Positions 7,614 to 17,331 of a stretch of DNA of 64,000 bases are shown here, one piece after another. This stretch comes from Aurantiochytrium sp. KH105 (lineage: Eukaryota > Sar > Bigyra > Thraustochytrida > Thraustochytriidae): the NCBI GenBank assembly GCA_003116975.1, contig BGKB01000008.1:186001-250000 (forward strand), written 5' to 3'. Under the pieces are notes generated by a model. It was given only the letters and a program-made list of their open reading frames with translations. It had not been told where the DNA came from and did not search any database. Positions within the stretch are counted from its first letter, which is position 1, and every line of letters starts with the position of its first letter. The position numbers and the translations under genes are program-made.

Positions 7614-9515
7614 ATGAGCCGCAAGTCGCAAGGCATCTTCAGGCTCGGCCTGCAAAAGGCAGAGAGACGACCTTCGGCGACGGTCGCGGAAGATTCCTGG
7701 GTCCCGGACCTGAACAAGGGTACCCCAATCACCGACGCTGTTTTTCGATCAAGCCTCGCCGCCTTTTGGGGCGGCAAAATGTCCCCCGACAAGGAGGTGC
7801 TCGCGCTGGAGAAGATTGCGCGCGGCGTCTTCATGCAGAGCGACCTCGAGAGATCACGTATGGTGAGCGCCGAAGGCGGCCTCGAAAGACTTCGCGACAG
7901 ACTTTTAGACCCAACGCTCGGAACGCTGGCCCGGTACTACGTGGTCTCCATTATTTATAGCGTCGCTTTCATTCCACAGCTCAAGATGCAAATTATCGAG
8001 ACGCCTCAACTCGTCCAGGTCCTCGCGCAACAGTGGTGGCAAGGAGACATCAACCTCGGAGCACGCGTCGCCTCCATGTGGGCCATGATGTGCTTCAACG
8101 CAGAGCCTGCAGAGGCCCTTGCTGACGTAGCGCCGCGTTTGGCTGTTGCTGCACTTCTTACTTGTCCCCATGAGCGCATGGTTAACAAGTGCCTGCTCAT
8201 GCTGTTACGCATGTCCTTCCACACCGCGTGCATTCCAAGTCTCAATGCCGCGCAATGCGGGCTCGGTCTGCTTCATGTTCTCAACACGCGCGATACGGCC
8301 GAGTTTCCGGAGGAGTACCAATGGGCTGCAAACGTTGCTCTGGCCAACCTGCTGGCGGCCTCCTCGGCCGCTGAGGTTGGCCTTTCCAATGATGCAGTCC
8401 CAGGCGGAGACCGTGAAATGCTCGGAAATCTCATTTCGCTTCTTGAAGTCAAGGTGGGGGACGGCAATGCCAAAGCAGGACGCATTTACTTCTCCCTTTC
8501 ACAGACACTCCGAGCTGTTGGCAACCTTGCTCTCGATCCCAATAACGTTCCTCTCCTCGCTGAGCTCGGGGCTGTCGACCATATTGTGAGCTTGCTGCAA
8601 CGTCCGCGCGACGAGGTCCGCGCCGAGGTCATGGGCCGCGGTCTCTTTCGCGACGAGTCGGACCCGGAAGGCACCTTTGCACTGCTCGATGTGCTCGAGG
8701 CTCTGACAAAGATGACGTGGACGTTTTCCTTCAACGAGGAGCTTGCGAGCGAATTGCGCCGCAAGGGCGCGCCCTCTCTGCTTGAGGACCTCGCCGCCGA
8801 CGACGTTTGCGCCGGGGCCGAGGCGGTGCAGGAGGCTGTGCAAGGAAGCCTTTTCCAGCTCGGGGTCGCAGAAGGTGGCGCCCTGCCGTCATCCTCTTCG
8901 CGCTCCCGCGCTGGCAAACCAAAGAAGAAGCTGCTGCAGCAGCAGAAGCAAGAGGCCGACGGCGCCGACGCCGAATTCGACGTGATGATCTCGTATCAGT
9001 GGGACACGCAAGCCAAGGCCCTGTTGGTGAAAAAGGCTTTGGAGCGCCGCGGCTTTTCCGTGTGGATGGACGTTGACAAGATGCACGGCAACATTCTCGA
9101 GCAGATGGCCTTTGCCGTGGAGAACTCGAGTCTCGTTCTCCTTTGCATGACCAAGGAGTACTACCTCTCCAATAGCTGCCACGCCGAAGCAGACTACACG
9201 TATGCCCTGAACAAGCCCCGTGTCCCGCTTCTTTTCCAAGCAAACTTTCGCCCGTCGGGCTGGCTCGGCATGCTTCTTGGCATGCAGCGTTACGTGGATT
9301 TTAGCGCTGTCGGGGATGCCAATGCGGCCGAGCTTGTCGTGGACGACCTGGTGGTGGAGATCCACAATCAGCTCGCCCCCGCAGACGCGATGGCGTCTGC
9401 GTCGTCAAGGCCCCCTCGCAAGGCAGACTTTGTCTCTTCCTCGCTCTCGGCCACCTCGCTCAGCGCCGTGCACGCGGACGTCAAGCGCATCCTCGGCATC
9501 CTCGAGTCCCAGTAG
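7614..9515 (+). CDS. Armadillo-like repeat plus TIR domain protein, candidate NAD+ hydrolase
   Basis: A 633-residue protein. Residues about 50-420 are helical and Leu/Ala-rich with ARM/HEAT-like repeats (for example SLSQTLRAVGNLALDPNNV, a classic ARM motif). A basic, Gln-rich linker (about 430-450) leads to a TIR domain (454-590): FDVMISYQWDTQ (betaA), SVWMDVDKMHGN (BB loop), LVLLCMTKEYY (betaC) and SNSCHAEADYTYAL. Glu525 in CHAEADY sits where SARM1 and other TIR enzymes keep the catalytic Glu of NAD cleavage. The order ARM then TIR recalls SARM1, but no SAM pair lies between. A regulated NADase or signalling adaptor is inferred. The C-terminal tail is Ser-rich with a final helix. The start is the first ATG. 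Confidence 0.88.
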   Translation: MSRKSQGIFRLGLQKAERRPSATVAEDSWVPDLNKGTPITDAVFRSSLAAFWGGKMSPDKEVLALEKIARGVFMQSDLERSRMVSAEGGLERLRDRLLDPTLGTLARYYVVSIIYSVAFIPQLKMQIIETPQLVQVLAQQWWQGDINLGARVASMWAMMCFNAEPAEALADVAPRLAVAALLTCPHERMVNKCLLMLLRMSFHTACIPSLNAAQCGLGLLHVLNTRDTAEFPEEYQWAANVALANLLAASSAAEVGLSNDAVPGGDREMLGNLISLLEVKVGDGNAKAGRIYFSLSQTLRAVGNLALDPNNVPLLAELGAVDHIVSLLQRPRDEVRAEVMGRGLFRDESDPEGTFALLDVLEALTKMTWTFSFNEELASELRRKGAPSLLEDLAADDVCAGAEAVQEAVQGSLFQLGVAEGGALPSSSSRSRAGKPKKKLLQQQKQEADGADAEFDVMISYQWDTQAKALLVKKALERRGFSVWMDVDKMHGNILEQMAFAVENSSLVLLCMTKEYYLSNSCHAEADYTYALNKPRVPLLFQANFRPSGWLGMLLGMQRYVDFSAVGDANAAELVVDDLVVEIHNQLAPADAMASASSRPPRKADFVSSSLSATSLSAVHADVKRILGILESQ

Positions 9516-10483
9516 GACTTGCAACAGCATCTGTAAAAGAGGATTTTGAGAGCGTCCGCGTCCTCGCGCTCCCGGAATTCCTCCGGCGCCCCTGGCCCTT
9601 TCCCCCCGGAATTTCTGCTAGGGTTAGGGCACGGCGTGGACTTTCCTGGAATATCCTCGCTGGTTCATCTCTATCTCCGTTATCTCGATTTTTAAACCTA
9701 GAATATTCATACAATCGGAGTATATCCTCTGCTTCCGGGGCACCAGTCGCGGCGGCGGCGACGAGCGGCTGTGGCGGCGCGCGCGCGCAAGTGGAGAAAG
9801 CGGCGCGGCAAGTGCGCGGATGCGCGGCGCAAGTGCGCTAAAGGCGCGAAAGGCGCAGGTGGGGCACGGCGGCCAAGGCGGCCAAACAAGGCAGCAGGGA
9901 GAGAGAGCGCGGAGAGCAGAGAGGGAGCGGTCAGCAGAACGGCAGGCTGCGAGCGAGCGAGTCAAGGTACGTCTCGGGCGCGGCGGCGCGGAGCTCGCCA
10001 GCGCGGGGGAGAGGGCGGCGACGGCGGCGGTGGCGAAGCTGCGCGGAGGACAGATGTTCGTTTGGGACGGACGCTGGCGAAGACGAGGGTCGCTCGCGCG
10101 GGGCGAGCGATGAGACTGAGCGATCGGCCTGGCAGGATGGCGCTCGACGTGCGGCTGGCGGAGAAGACGCCTTGCGCCGCGTCGGTCTAGCTCGCGCCTA
10201 TGTGAAGTGAACGACCTCCGGCGCACGGAGCACAAGACGTCGAGCACTCGGGTGTCCTTCTTTGTTTTCACGCCGATCTGCGCCCTCTACACGGCAAGAT
10301 GATCGGTTTGAGGACAAAGGGCACGAGTGCTAAGAAAAGGGGATAGAGAAGTGGTGAAAGGAGAAGGAGGACGTGTCACGTGAACATGCGTTCATCTGCC
10401 CACTCGCGCCATGCAAAGGATAGTGAAACTGACTTTTATTGCATACAATCGCTTTGTACTCGCAGCAATTCAAATCGGGGAAA
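9516..10483. other. Intergenic, 5' region of eL14 with possible leader intron
   Basis: It starts with the ARM-TIR 3' end, then a GCGC/GGCAAG-rich stretch (about 9765-10180) that keeps ORFs open on both strands without protein-like composition. A GTACGT at about 9967 and a TCGCAG at about 10461-10466 could be donor and acceptor of a 5' leader intron of the ribosomal protein gene; this is speculative. Confidence 0.35.
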
Positions 10484-10894
10484 ATGGTGTTCACCAAGTT
10501 CGTCGAGGTGGGCCGCGTGGTCCTCATCAACTATGGCCCGCTCTGCGGCAAGCTGGCCACCATCATCAACGTGGTGGACAGCAACCGCGTCCTTATTGAT
10601 GGCCCTGAGGAGACCACTGGCGTCAAACGGCAGGTGATCAACATTAAGCGGATCACCCTGACTGACATCAAGGTGGCCATTGGTGTTCAGGCCCGCGCGA
10701 AGTCCCTCAAGAAGGCTCTCGCTGATGCCGACTTTGAGAACAAGTGGAAGGAGTCTGCCCTTGCCCGCAAGCTGGAGATGCGCCGCAAACGGTTGGAGAT
10801 GAACGACTTTGACCGCTTCAAGGTCATGCTCGCAAAGAAGGCCAAGGCCAAGGCTGTCAAGAAGAAGTTCCAGGAGCTCAAGGCGTCTGCGTAA
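10484..10894 (+). CDS. RPL14: 60S ribosomal protein L14 (eL14)
   Basis: A 136-residue protein, close to the fungal length. MVFTKFVEVGRVVLINYGP followed by GKLATIINVVDSNRVLIDGP is the SH3/KOW-like core of eL14; the C-terminal half is a long basic helix ending in KKKFQELKASA. It is a structural component of the large cytosolic ribosomal subunit. The ATG at 10484 matches the family N terminus; the frame is open further upstream but without another ATG. Codon choice is strongly biased (AAG, CTC, GCC), as expected for a highly expressed gene. Confidence 0.96.
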   Translation: MVFTKFVEVGRVVLINYGPLCGKLATIINVVDSNRVLIDGPEETTGVKRQVINIKRITLTDIKVAIGVQARAKSLKKALADADFENKWKESALARKLEMRRKRLEMNDFDRFKVMLAKKAKAKAVKKKFQELKASA

Positions 10895-11747
10895 CTAATT
10901 TTTCTTCAAAACTGCCCACATCATGCTTTTTTGCTTTTTTGCGTCTGCACGATTCGCAAACTTGGTTGAGGGGGTTGTCTTCGCGTGTACGATGACAACT
11001 TGAACTTCCTTTCCTGCTTTACCCCTCGTCTCCTTCTCTCCTTGTGCTTCTCTTCTTCTATTGGCTGCGGTCTCGCTTGCTGATTTCAATTCTTGTTCTG
11101 CTTGCTGCGATTGCCGGTCGAGCCAAGTCGAGTCGAGACACACCCGAGCTCGCATCGTCATGGCGCTTCTCGCCGCCGCCGCGATCGCTACGTCGGGGCC
11201 TCACCCTTTTGCCAACAAGACAGTGGCCAACTGAAGGTGGCTGGATCATTGCAGACACAGCCAGACCGATTGCGTTGCTTGCTGTGCTTGCTTCGCTTTC
11301 CCTTGCCTGTGCACACGCGCCGTTGGTGCAGCGATACTACGCACACCCGGGCCTAGGCTAATAACAGCTGTGCAAGGCAAGGCTATACTTTCTAGGCCTA
11401 CTCCGGTAGCGCGCACAGACGAGGCTGCCTCAGCTCGGGCCATCATCTGCGGCTGATGATTCATTGATTCATCGACCATGGCGATTGATTCACACACTCA
11501 CTCGCACTCACTGTCAACAAATTCATTCATTGATTCATTGGCCCGGCCTGCCGGCCTGGCTGCCTATCTATAACAGAGCGGAGCAGAGAGGAGCAAAGCT
11601 GAATTCCGCGTGCGCGGGACGCAAGCGCGGGACGCAAGCGCGAGCCTGGGCGCGGACGCTCGTTGGTGGGCGGGCGCGGGCACGGCTGCGACGCAAGCGG
11701 CAGCGGCAGGGCAGAGCAGGGCAGGGCAGGGCAGGGCAGAAGGCAAG
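10895..11747. other. Intergenic, upstream of unknown small gene
   Basis: No gene supported. It contains ATTGATTCATTGATTC-type repeats (11458-11540), a 14-bp direct repeat of GCGGGACGCAAGC type (about 11614-11640) and a GGGCA/GCAGG run (11703-11740) immediately before the downstream ATG. Confidence 0.4.
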
Positions 11748-12221
11748 ATGAACTGGAAGAGCAGGCACGAGGATGAGTCCGGCTGGAAGGGCACGCGCAA
11801 GTACGTCGCCAAGGATTTTGCCGAGTACGAGGACGTGGTGAACGTGGTCGTGCCCCGTCTGGGCGGCATGGACATGCTCGAGACGCGAGCCGTGGAGCTC
11901 AACGACGTCTGCGCAGAGTACACGACGCCCTTCACGCAGCTCGTGCTCTACAACGGCAAGGCGGCCTACACGCTGCGCAAGCGCCTCAAGGCTCTCATCA
12001 AGGAGTGGAACTCTCGCGACAAGGACATTGGACTCACGTGGCGCGTCGTAGTCTGGGGCCTCGATCTATTCAGCAGCCCGTGTGCGGGCGCGCTCAAGGG
12101 CGATCAGCCAGAGTTCTGGATTCACGTAGAGTTCCTCTCGGATCGCCTTCTCCGCGAAAACGCGCAATTTCGCGCCGCGCAGAGGGAAAAGGAGGAAATG
12201 ATGGCGGCCAAGTCCGTGTAG
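11748..12221 (+). CDS. Conserved-looking protein of unknown function, 157 aa
   Basis: I do not recognise this family. The ATG at 11748 is chosen because everything upstream in the frame is GC-rich repeat sequence. The protein is soluble, without signal or TM. It has a charged N terminus (MNWKSRHEDESGWKG), an alternating core with several Trp and aromatic residues (TWRVVVWGLDLF, FWIHVEFLSDRLL), and a final charged helix (RENAQFRAAQREKEEM). The regular hydrophobic pattern and third-position GC bias support real coding. Function unknown. Confidence 0.65.
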   Translation: MNWKSRHEDESGWKGTRKYVAKDFAEYEDVVNVVVPRLGGMDMLETRAVELNDVCAEYTTPFTQLVLYNGKAAYTLRKRLKALIKEWNSRDKDIGLTWRVVVWGLDLFSSPCAGALKGDQPEFWIHVEFLSDRLLRENAQFRAAQREKEEMMAAKSV

Positions 12222-12631
12222 CCCAGGATGCGTACCAGATAGGCCAGGCCAGGACAGGACAAATCCGGACAAGATTTGATCACATTGGCCGGTAGCTGTG
12301 TGCCCGGCGCATGTATCTATCTCTCAAGGACTTGAGTCACAACGAAATACAAATGCGAAGCCGAAAAGTCAAAGCCAAGAAGTCAAAGCCGAGAAGTCGA
12401 AGCCAAAGCCAAAGCTGGAGCAGAGGGCGATGTTGAATTTACCAAAAGAATATAAATCTGTGGATGATGTTATGCTGATGTCTCTTTTTCTGACTTTTCT
12501 TTTCTTAGCTTTTCTTTTCTTTCCTTTCTTCTATCCTGACTTCTCCCCCAACAGTCCGAGAAGTTGTTGGGCTCGACCCGGATCGCAACTGCGTGTTAAA
12601 CGTGCAATCACTGCGGTACATCTTGTGACAT
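12222..12631. other. Convergent 3' intergenic region with repeats
   Basis: Between the unknown gene and UTP4, stop to stop. It holds an imperfect AAGTCAAAGCC(G/A)AG repeat of about 15 bp (12355-12420) and a pyrimidine tract of TTTTCTTTTC type (12484-12530). No gene. Confidence 0.4.
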
Positions 12632-15202
12632 CTAAGTGGCGCCACCATAAATCTTGCGCTTGATTGGATCCTTGAACGTCTGCATGACCTTGATCCAAGG
12701 AGCCTCAACGACGAGGATCTCGTGCTCGTCGACAAAGTCCATGTGTATGATGGGCTTGAAGCGAGTCAGCATACTAAAACGAAGGGTTCCAGATTCATGA
12801 GCCTCGAGTGCATGCGGCAATGTTGCCAGCGAAACTTTGCAAGCAAAGCAGCGGCCCCATAAGATCATAACAGAAGGGTCTGCCTTATCAAAAGTAATCC
12901 CGATGACAGGCTCGTGTTGCTCACGTAGTAGCGGATCCATGCGCCCGGCGGCAGCGAGACTCCACGGGGTCAGCTTTTGACCTTGCACGTCAAAGACGAA
13001 GACTTCGTTCCTCATTGTCGCCACTGCCAATATTCCTGGTGAGCCAGGTTGAAAACGCAGCGCGCTGCACAGCGCACCACCTAGAGAGGCCCGTGGAATC
13101 TCCATTTGCAGTTTCTTGAGCTGCACATCGTAGACGGCAAGTTGACCACCTGCAGAAGCCACTGCGACCCAGCGGCCGTCGTCACTAACGACGACTTCCT
13201 TGATCGCCGCGCCGTCCCAAAGTGGATCCCACGAAACCAAACAGGTAAGCATGCCTGAGTCCTGGACAGAGCCGAGAATGCGGGCAACGCACACGCGGCC
13301 GGACTGAAAGGCGTAAACCAAAAGCTCCTCGCCGTCCTTCTCCTCCTCGGGAGACCGTGTGGGAGAAGCTACGCACGCGGCAACCACGACTCCATCCGCG
13401 CGTGCAGACACGCCTGCCTCGCGGCTCTGCAACCTCTGTTCCACTTCGGTGAGACGCTTCAGGCTCACGTCGCCACCGGCAACAGCCTCGTCACCACGTA
13501 ATGAGAATGCCTTGAGCCCCGCATCATCCGCGCACAAAAGCAAACGACCAGAAGGGGCAAGCGCTGCGCATCGCAGTCCCATGCGGCCCTTGAAGTGCAA
13601 CGAGGCCAAGTGATTTTGCGTCTTTGACTGCCACAACTCGACATGATGGGCATGTTGCGCGAGCAACAAACTGCCTCTGCACGTGGGCTGGACCAAGGTC
13701 TGGTGCAAAAACGGGCCGAGGCGTGTGGGACGCGCCTTGGAGAATGAACGCACCGGGTACCAGCAAATTTGGGTGTCGTCGCCGCCAGAGGCGAGGATGC
13801 GGCCATTGTCCACAATTGCCAGGCCCCGGACGTCGCGCGAGTGCGGACGATGACTGTAGCCATAGACCCAGTCCTGCACTCCACTGCCATCCGTGGCGTC
13901 GATGCGGTGGAACATTGCCACGCGTGAATCAATACCAGAGGCGAAAAGGGTCGTCTCGTCCTTGCTCACAGCCAGGGTCGTCACATCGGCTCGGTGCTCG
14001 TGAAAGCCACGAATCAATGTGCCGGCCTCGTCCCGCGAGTCCCAGACGTGCACGTGGCCATCCGAATCTCCCGAAAACAGCGTGCTGTCTTTCAGAACCT
14101 CCAAAGTCCACACGCAAATGGGCTCCACCTTGCCGTACGACTCCGTCGCGATTTGCAAGATGACCTGGCCCGTGCGGGCGTCCCATTTGCGGATGAGACC
14201 GTCAACACCCGCGGTGTAGAGGACGTGGCGCTGCTCCGGGGCAGGGTGGTACTTGATTGCCAGAACGCGTCCTGTAGCCACCGATCGAAAGGCTCGCGCG
14301 TACTCCAAGCCTGCGCCCTGACCGGGAAGGACCTCGAAAATTCGGACGCGTCCATCCTCGCAGCCCATTGCTACTACGGCACGCTCGCTGTCCTCTGAGC
14401 CCGCCTCGTCGCTCTGAGACGTGACCTCTTCCGTGCTCGAGTCCATGCACCACACCGCACCGCCAAAGGAGGAGGTCTCGCGAACGCGCGCCTGGCGTCG
14501 CATGTCAATCTCGAAGACATTGCCGTCCATATCGCTTCCGAAAAGGCGCTCGTTTCCGACCCAGGCCATGGAAAGGGTTGTTCCAGCGAAACCGGGCTCC
14601 TCGCGACCGGGGACGTGAATCGCCTGATGCCAGGCTTGTTTGTCAATGTTCCACACCTCGACTGCGCCATTCTCGCGCGTCAGTGCCAGCTGAGAGCCCG
14701 CGAGATTCGCCTTCATGCTCGTGATAGAGAACGGTACCCAGTTCATGAAGCGGCACCGTTGCACTTGAAATTCCTGCTTGGCCTGGAGATCAGCGGAGTG
14801 GGTGACGCCAGTGATGCCATTAATGGACCCGGAACGGGATCGCTTCTTACCAACACCATTGGCCGACGCGGAGGGCGCACCGGCGTCGACGGCCGATCCA
14901 CTCGCATTTGACAAAGATCTCTTGCGAGGGGTAGACTTGTCGGATTTGGAGGTGCCATTGGCCATGATGGCCGAGTCGGGCCCATGGCCATTGGTTGAAA
15001 CAGCCTCGCTTGCGAGATCCTCGCTTGCGGCTCGCGTCCTGCGTGGCTTGGCTACCGAAGCTTTCCTGGCCGTCGCGGCTCCGGTCTTGGTCTTTGACTT
15101 CGCTTTATCTGCCTTCGATTTGGCCGAGGTCGAAGGTGTCGCTGGGGTCTTTGCTGCGCTCCCAGACACGGCGGGCTCGGCCCTGCGTCGCGTCTGGACC
15201 AT
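12632..15202 (-). CDS. UTP4: U3 snoRNP/SSU-processome WD40 protein UTP4 (cirhin)
   Basis: An 856-residue protein starting at the ATG at 15202; four more in-frame codons lead to a TTG, then a G19 run. Residues 1-140 are basic, Ser/Ala/Lys-rich and disordered, suited to nucleolar targeting. From about residue 145 WD40 repeats follow: RFMNWVPFSITSMKANLAGS and ALTRENGAVEVWNI match the opening of the UTP4 family, and SHRPHSRDVRGLAIVDNGR with ASGGDDTQICWYPV matches the conserved middle. UTP4 belongs to the t-UTP/UTPA complex, which supports rDNA transcription and early 18S pre-rRNA processing. The length is greater than in yeast or human, mostly because of the N-terminal tail and acidic loops. Confidence 0.92.
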   Translation of the reverse strand: MVQTRRRAEPAVSGSAAKTPATPSTSAKSKADKAKSKTKTGAATARKASVAKPRRTRAASEDLASEAVSTNGHGPDSAIMANGTSKSDKSTPRKRSLSNASGSAVDAGAPSASANGVGKKRSRSGSINGITGVTHSADLQAKQEFQVQRCRFMNWVPFSITSMKANLAGSQLALTRENGAVEVWNIDKQAWHQAIHVPGREEPGFAGTTLSMAWVGNERLFGSDMDGNVFEIDMRRQARVRETSSFGGAVWCMDSSTEEVTSQSDEAGSEDSERAVVAMGCEDGRVRIFEVLPGQGAGLEYARAFRSVATGRVLAIKYHPAPEQRHVLYTAGVDGLIRKWDARTGQVILQIATESYGKVEPICVWTLEVLKDSTLFSGDSDGHVHVWDSRDEAGTLIRGFHEHRADVTTLAVSKDETTLFASGIDSRVAMFHRIDATDGSGVQDWVYGYSHRPHSRDVRGLAIVDNGRILASGGDDTQICWYPVRSFSKARPTRLGPFLHQTLVQPTCRGSLLLAQHAHHVELWQSKTQNHLASLHFKGRMGLRCAALAPSGRLLLCADDAGLKAFSLRGDEAVAGGDVSLKRLTEVEQRLQSREAGVSARADGVVVAACVASPTRSPEEEKDGEELLVYAFQSGRVCVARILGSVQDSGMLTCLVSWDPLWDGAAIKEVVVSDDGRWVAVASAGGQLAVYDVQLKKLQMEIPRASLGGALCSALRFQPGSPGILAVATMRNEVFVFDVQGQKLTPWSLAAAGRMDPLLREQHEPVIGITFDKADPSVMILWGRCFACKVSLATLPHALEAHESGTLRFSMLTRFKPIIHMDFVDEHEILVVEAPWIKVMQTFKDPIKRKIYGGAT

Positions 15203-16036
15203 CTTCTCGCTCAAAAATTGGGGGGGGGGGGGGGGGGGAGGACGTCTCCAGACCGCCGCTTCTCTCTTCGCAGCCAGATCGAGGGCGTGCTTGCAACCGC
15301 GTGATCCTCGTTCAGACTCGTGCGCGCGTAGGTCCTGCGCTGCCGCTCAAGTCTGCGCTGCCACGCTCGGCTCGGCTGGCCTCGCCTCGCCGTGCCTCGC
15401 GGTTGGTTCTGCTCAACTTGTGTGGCGCGCCTCGCCGCCGCCACCCACCCGAGTCCGCGCCCACGCCGCGGTGTGCGCAACCCAATTGTGAAAGCAGCCT
15501 TTCAGTAGACATGAAAGTTTCAGAAGTTCTGACAAATGTAGCCGTTTGAATTCCGAGTTCTTGGACCCCGTTTGAGCATTCTTTTCGCTATTCATTCCAG
15601 TCATACTCAGGTGCGGCAAAACTCGCATCGGCGGCCTAATGCGACGCTCGCTGACCCTTAGCTGTCTATTGCTAAATGGCGAAAGTACAAACTTTCGAGA
15701 GCTCGGCTCAATACTGAACTTTGCTTTCGTTTTCTCTCTTACTTTATGGGGCAGAATTAGTAGGCGGAATACTTGGCCAGGCACCCCCTTCATCCAGCTA
15801 ATCTTGTACCCATCTAGCTATTATCTCCTTTGGCTATTCATTTTGTAGCTCGTTCTCCCCGAAGAAGAGCGAAGACGACGCGCTGCACTGCTCTGCACTG
15901 CCCTGCACTGCACTGCAACAAGACAAGCTCACTTGCGCTCTGCGTGGCCCGTGCATAAAAAATTGCCAGCGCACGACAAAAGAAAGAAGTAGTCGCGTCA
16001 AGGACAGGCGATCCCGTGTAGTGTCTCTAGGCAGAG
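15203..16036. promoter_or_regulatory. Divergent intergenic region, UTP4/ARL
   Basis: A spacer between two divergent genes. It begins with a 19-base G run, continues GC-rich (TCGGCTGGCCTCGCC-like), turns AT-richer after 15500, and has CTGCACTG repeats at 15886-15915. No other gene. Confidence 0.4.
15220..15238. repeat. Homopolymer G19 in the UTP4 leader
   Basis: Nineteen consecutive G on the plus strand, 18 bp upstream of the UTP4 ATG, giving a C19 in its presumed 5' UTR. Length is probably variable and prone to sequencing error. Confidence 0.95.
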
Positions 16037-16630
16037 ATGGGGACGTACAACTCAAAACTCAAGGGACGCAGTAAACAGGCAAATGTCGTCGTGCTTGGGC
16101 TAGAAGGCAGCGGTAAAACAAGCATTCTGCACAGAGCCGCAAACAAACATGTGCATGCGAGCAAACAGCTCATTGAAACTCGAGGTTGCGCCCTGGTCCG
16201 ACTCTCAATTCTGGGCTTTAAAGTAAACTGCTTTGACCTTGGCGGTGGCCCCGCGCGCCGAAGTATTTGGAGCCATCATTACGAGAAAGTCCATGCTATT
16301 ATTTTTGTCATTGACAGCACAGATCGTAATCGCTTCGAAAAAGCCGGAAACACGCTACAGGCGTTCCTGGAGGATCCGCGTCTCGCTCGCGTTCCCCTCC
16401 TCATTCTTGCAAATAAGCAGGATCAGTGCAGTGCCGTGTCAGGAACCGACGTTTCAGACGGTCTGAACTGCTCTCAAATTCGAGGAAGACTCTGGCAGAT
16501 TCAACATACCTCTGCAGCGACGGGAGAGGGAATTCAAGCTGCATTTTCGTGGCTAGCTCGCACTTTTTGCGAAACAAATTTGTCCAACCGAGACGTCAGA
16601 AAGATCAAATTTTCCGCGACGCCGCCCTGA
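16037..16630 (+). CDS. ARF/ARL-family small GTPase, atypical switch II
   Basis: A 197-residue protein. Gly2 with Ser6 (MGTYNS) fits the N-myristoylation rule of ARF proteins. G1 is GLEGSGKTS (21-29), Thr48 is the likely switch I Thr, G3 is DLGGG (67-71), G4 is NKQD (126-129) and G5 is TSAATGEG. The family recruits effectors to membranes in a GTP-dependent way. The unusual point is position 71: ARF/ARL proteins normally have DxGGQ, and the Gln positions the hydrolytic water; here it is Gly. Low intrinsic hydrolysis is inferred. The C terminus is extended and basic (RDVRKIKFS). The member of the ARL family cannot be named. Confidence 0.88.
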   Translation: MGTYNSKLKGRSKQANVVVLGLEGSGKTSILHRAANKHVHASKQLIETRGCALVRLSILGFKVNCFDLGGGPARRSIWSHHYEKVHAIIFVIDSTDRNRFEKAGNTLQAFLEDPRLARVPLLILANKQDQCSAVSGTDVSDGLNCSQIRGRLWQIQHTSAATGEGIQAAFSWLARTFCETNLSNRDVRKIKFSATPP

Positions 16631-17331
16631 GTGGAAGCGTGCTTCTTCGTGAAAGCAAGCAAGCCCTCCTTCGGAAAACTTCAAGAATGCAAAAGTGTGA
16701 CTGTATACCTTGGGGTTAAAGATGGCGCATGCGCGCGCGCTCTTTGCAGCTTTGCGAGGACGTTCTTTTTAATTCCTTGAACTCATCGAGCTAGACAGAT
16801 ATTTGCGATGTCATGAGACGCAATACTGCATTCAGTGAAAAAAGGGAGAGGAGGGAGGCGAGTAAGTTACAGTCAGAGAGCTACTCACTCACTCAGTCAG
16901 TACATACCTTTACTTTCTCTTCAGAATTCTCTTTTCGAGCACTCGCATGCAAGCCTCAAGGAAGTGCGGCACGCTGATCATGCCATTTTCTCATGATCTT
17001 CAAAAAAAAAGCTTTGAGCTGCCTTCTGGCAGCTGTGATTTGTCAGACGGCTCAGCTCAGTTATGCTAGCCCACTTGCCTAGGGCTACTTCTTCGAAGCC
17101 AACTGCTCGGGATTCGTTTCTCTTCCCTTAATGAGTGCTTGCGTCTCCCGCCCTCCTCTATGTTTCGATTGCAGAAGTAGCCAAGGGATCTGTCAGAACA
17201 AATGAATAAACGAAAGTTTTGAGTTGTTTATCCTGGTTTGCCGTGGAGTGCGGTGACCACGCCTCAGCAAAAACGAAGAAAGCAAAATTTGCAAAGACAA
17301 TGTGTCATTAAGGGCTCTTCATGACAGTGAA
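16631..17331. other. Convergent 3' intergenic region, no gene seen
   Basis: About 700 bp between the stops of the ARL and PAP2 genes. It has a GCGCGCGC patch at 16731-16740 and ACTCACTCACTCAGTCAG repetition at about 16883-16900. Nothing else recognised. Confidence 0.4.

Noticed and set aside
7217..7834. Minus-strand ORF of 205 codons
   Set aside because: It overlaps the start of the ARM-TIR gene, is Ser/Leu/Pro-rich without domain pattern, and runs through purine-rich repeat sequence.
9618..9630. TTAGGG telomere-like unit
   Set aside because: Only one and a half copies (TAGGGTTAGGG) are present; too short to be a telomeric tract.
9624..10271. Overlapping ORFs on both strands
   Set aside because: Both are Arg/Ala-rich and caused by GCGC-rich sequence; no protein-like hydrophobic pattern.
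14778..15491. Plus-strand ORF of 237 codons
   Set aside because: It is antisense to the UTP4 N terminus and its leader, including the G19 run that encodes poly-Gly.
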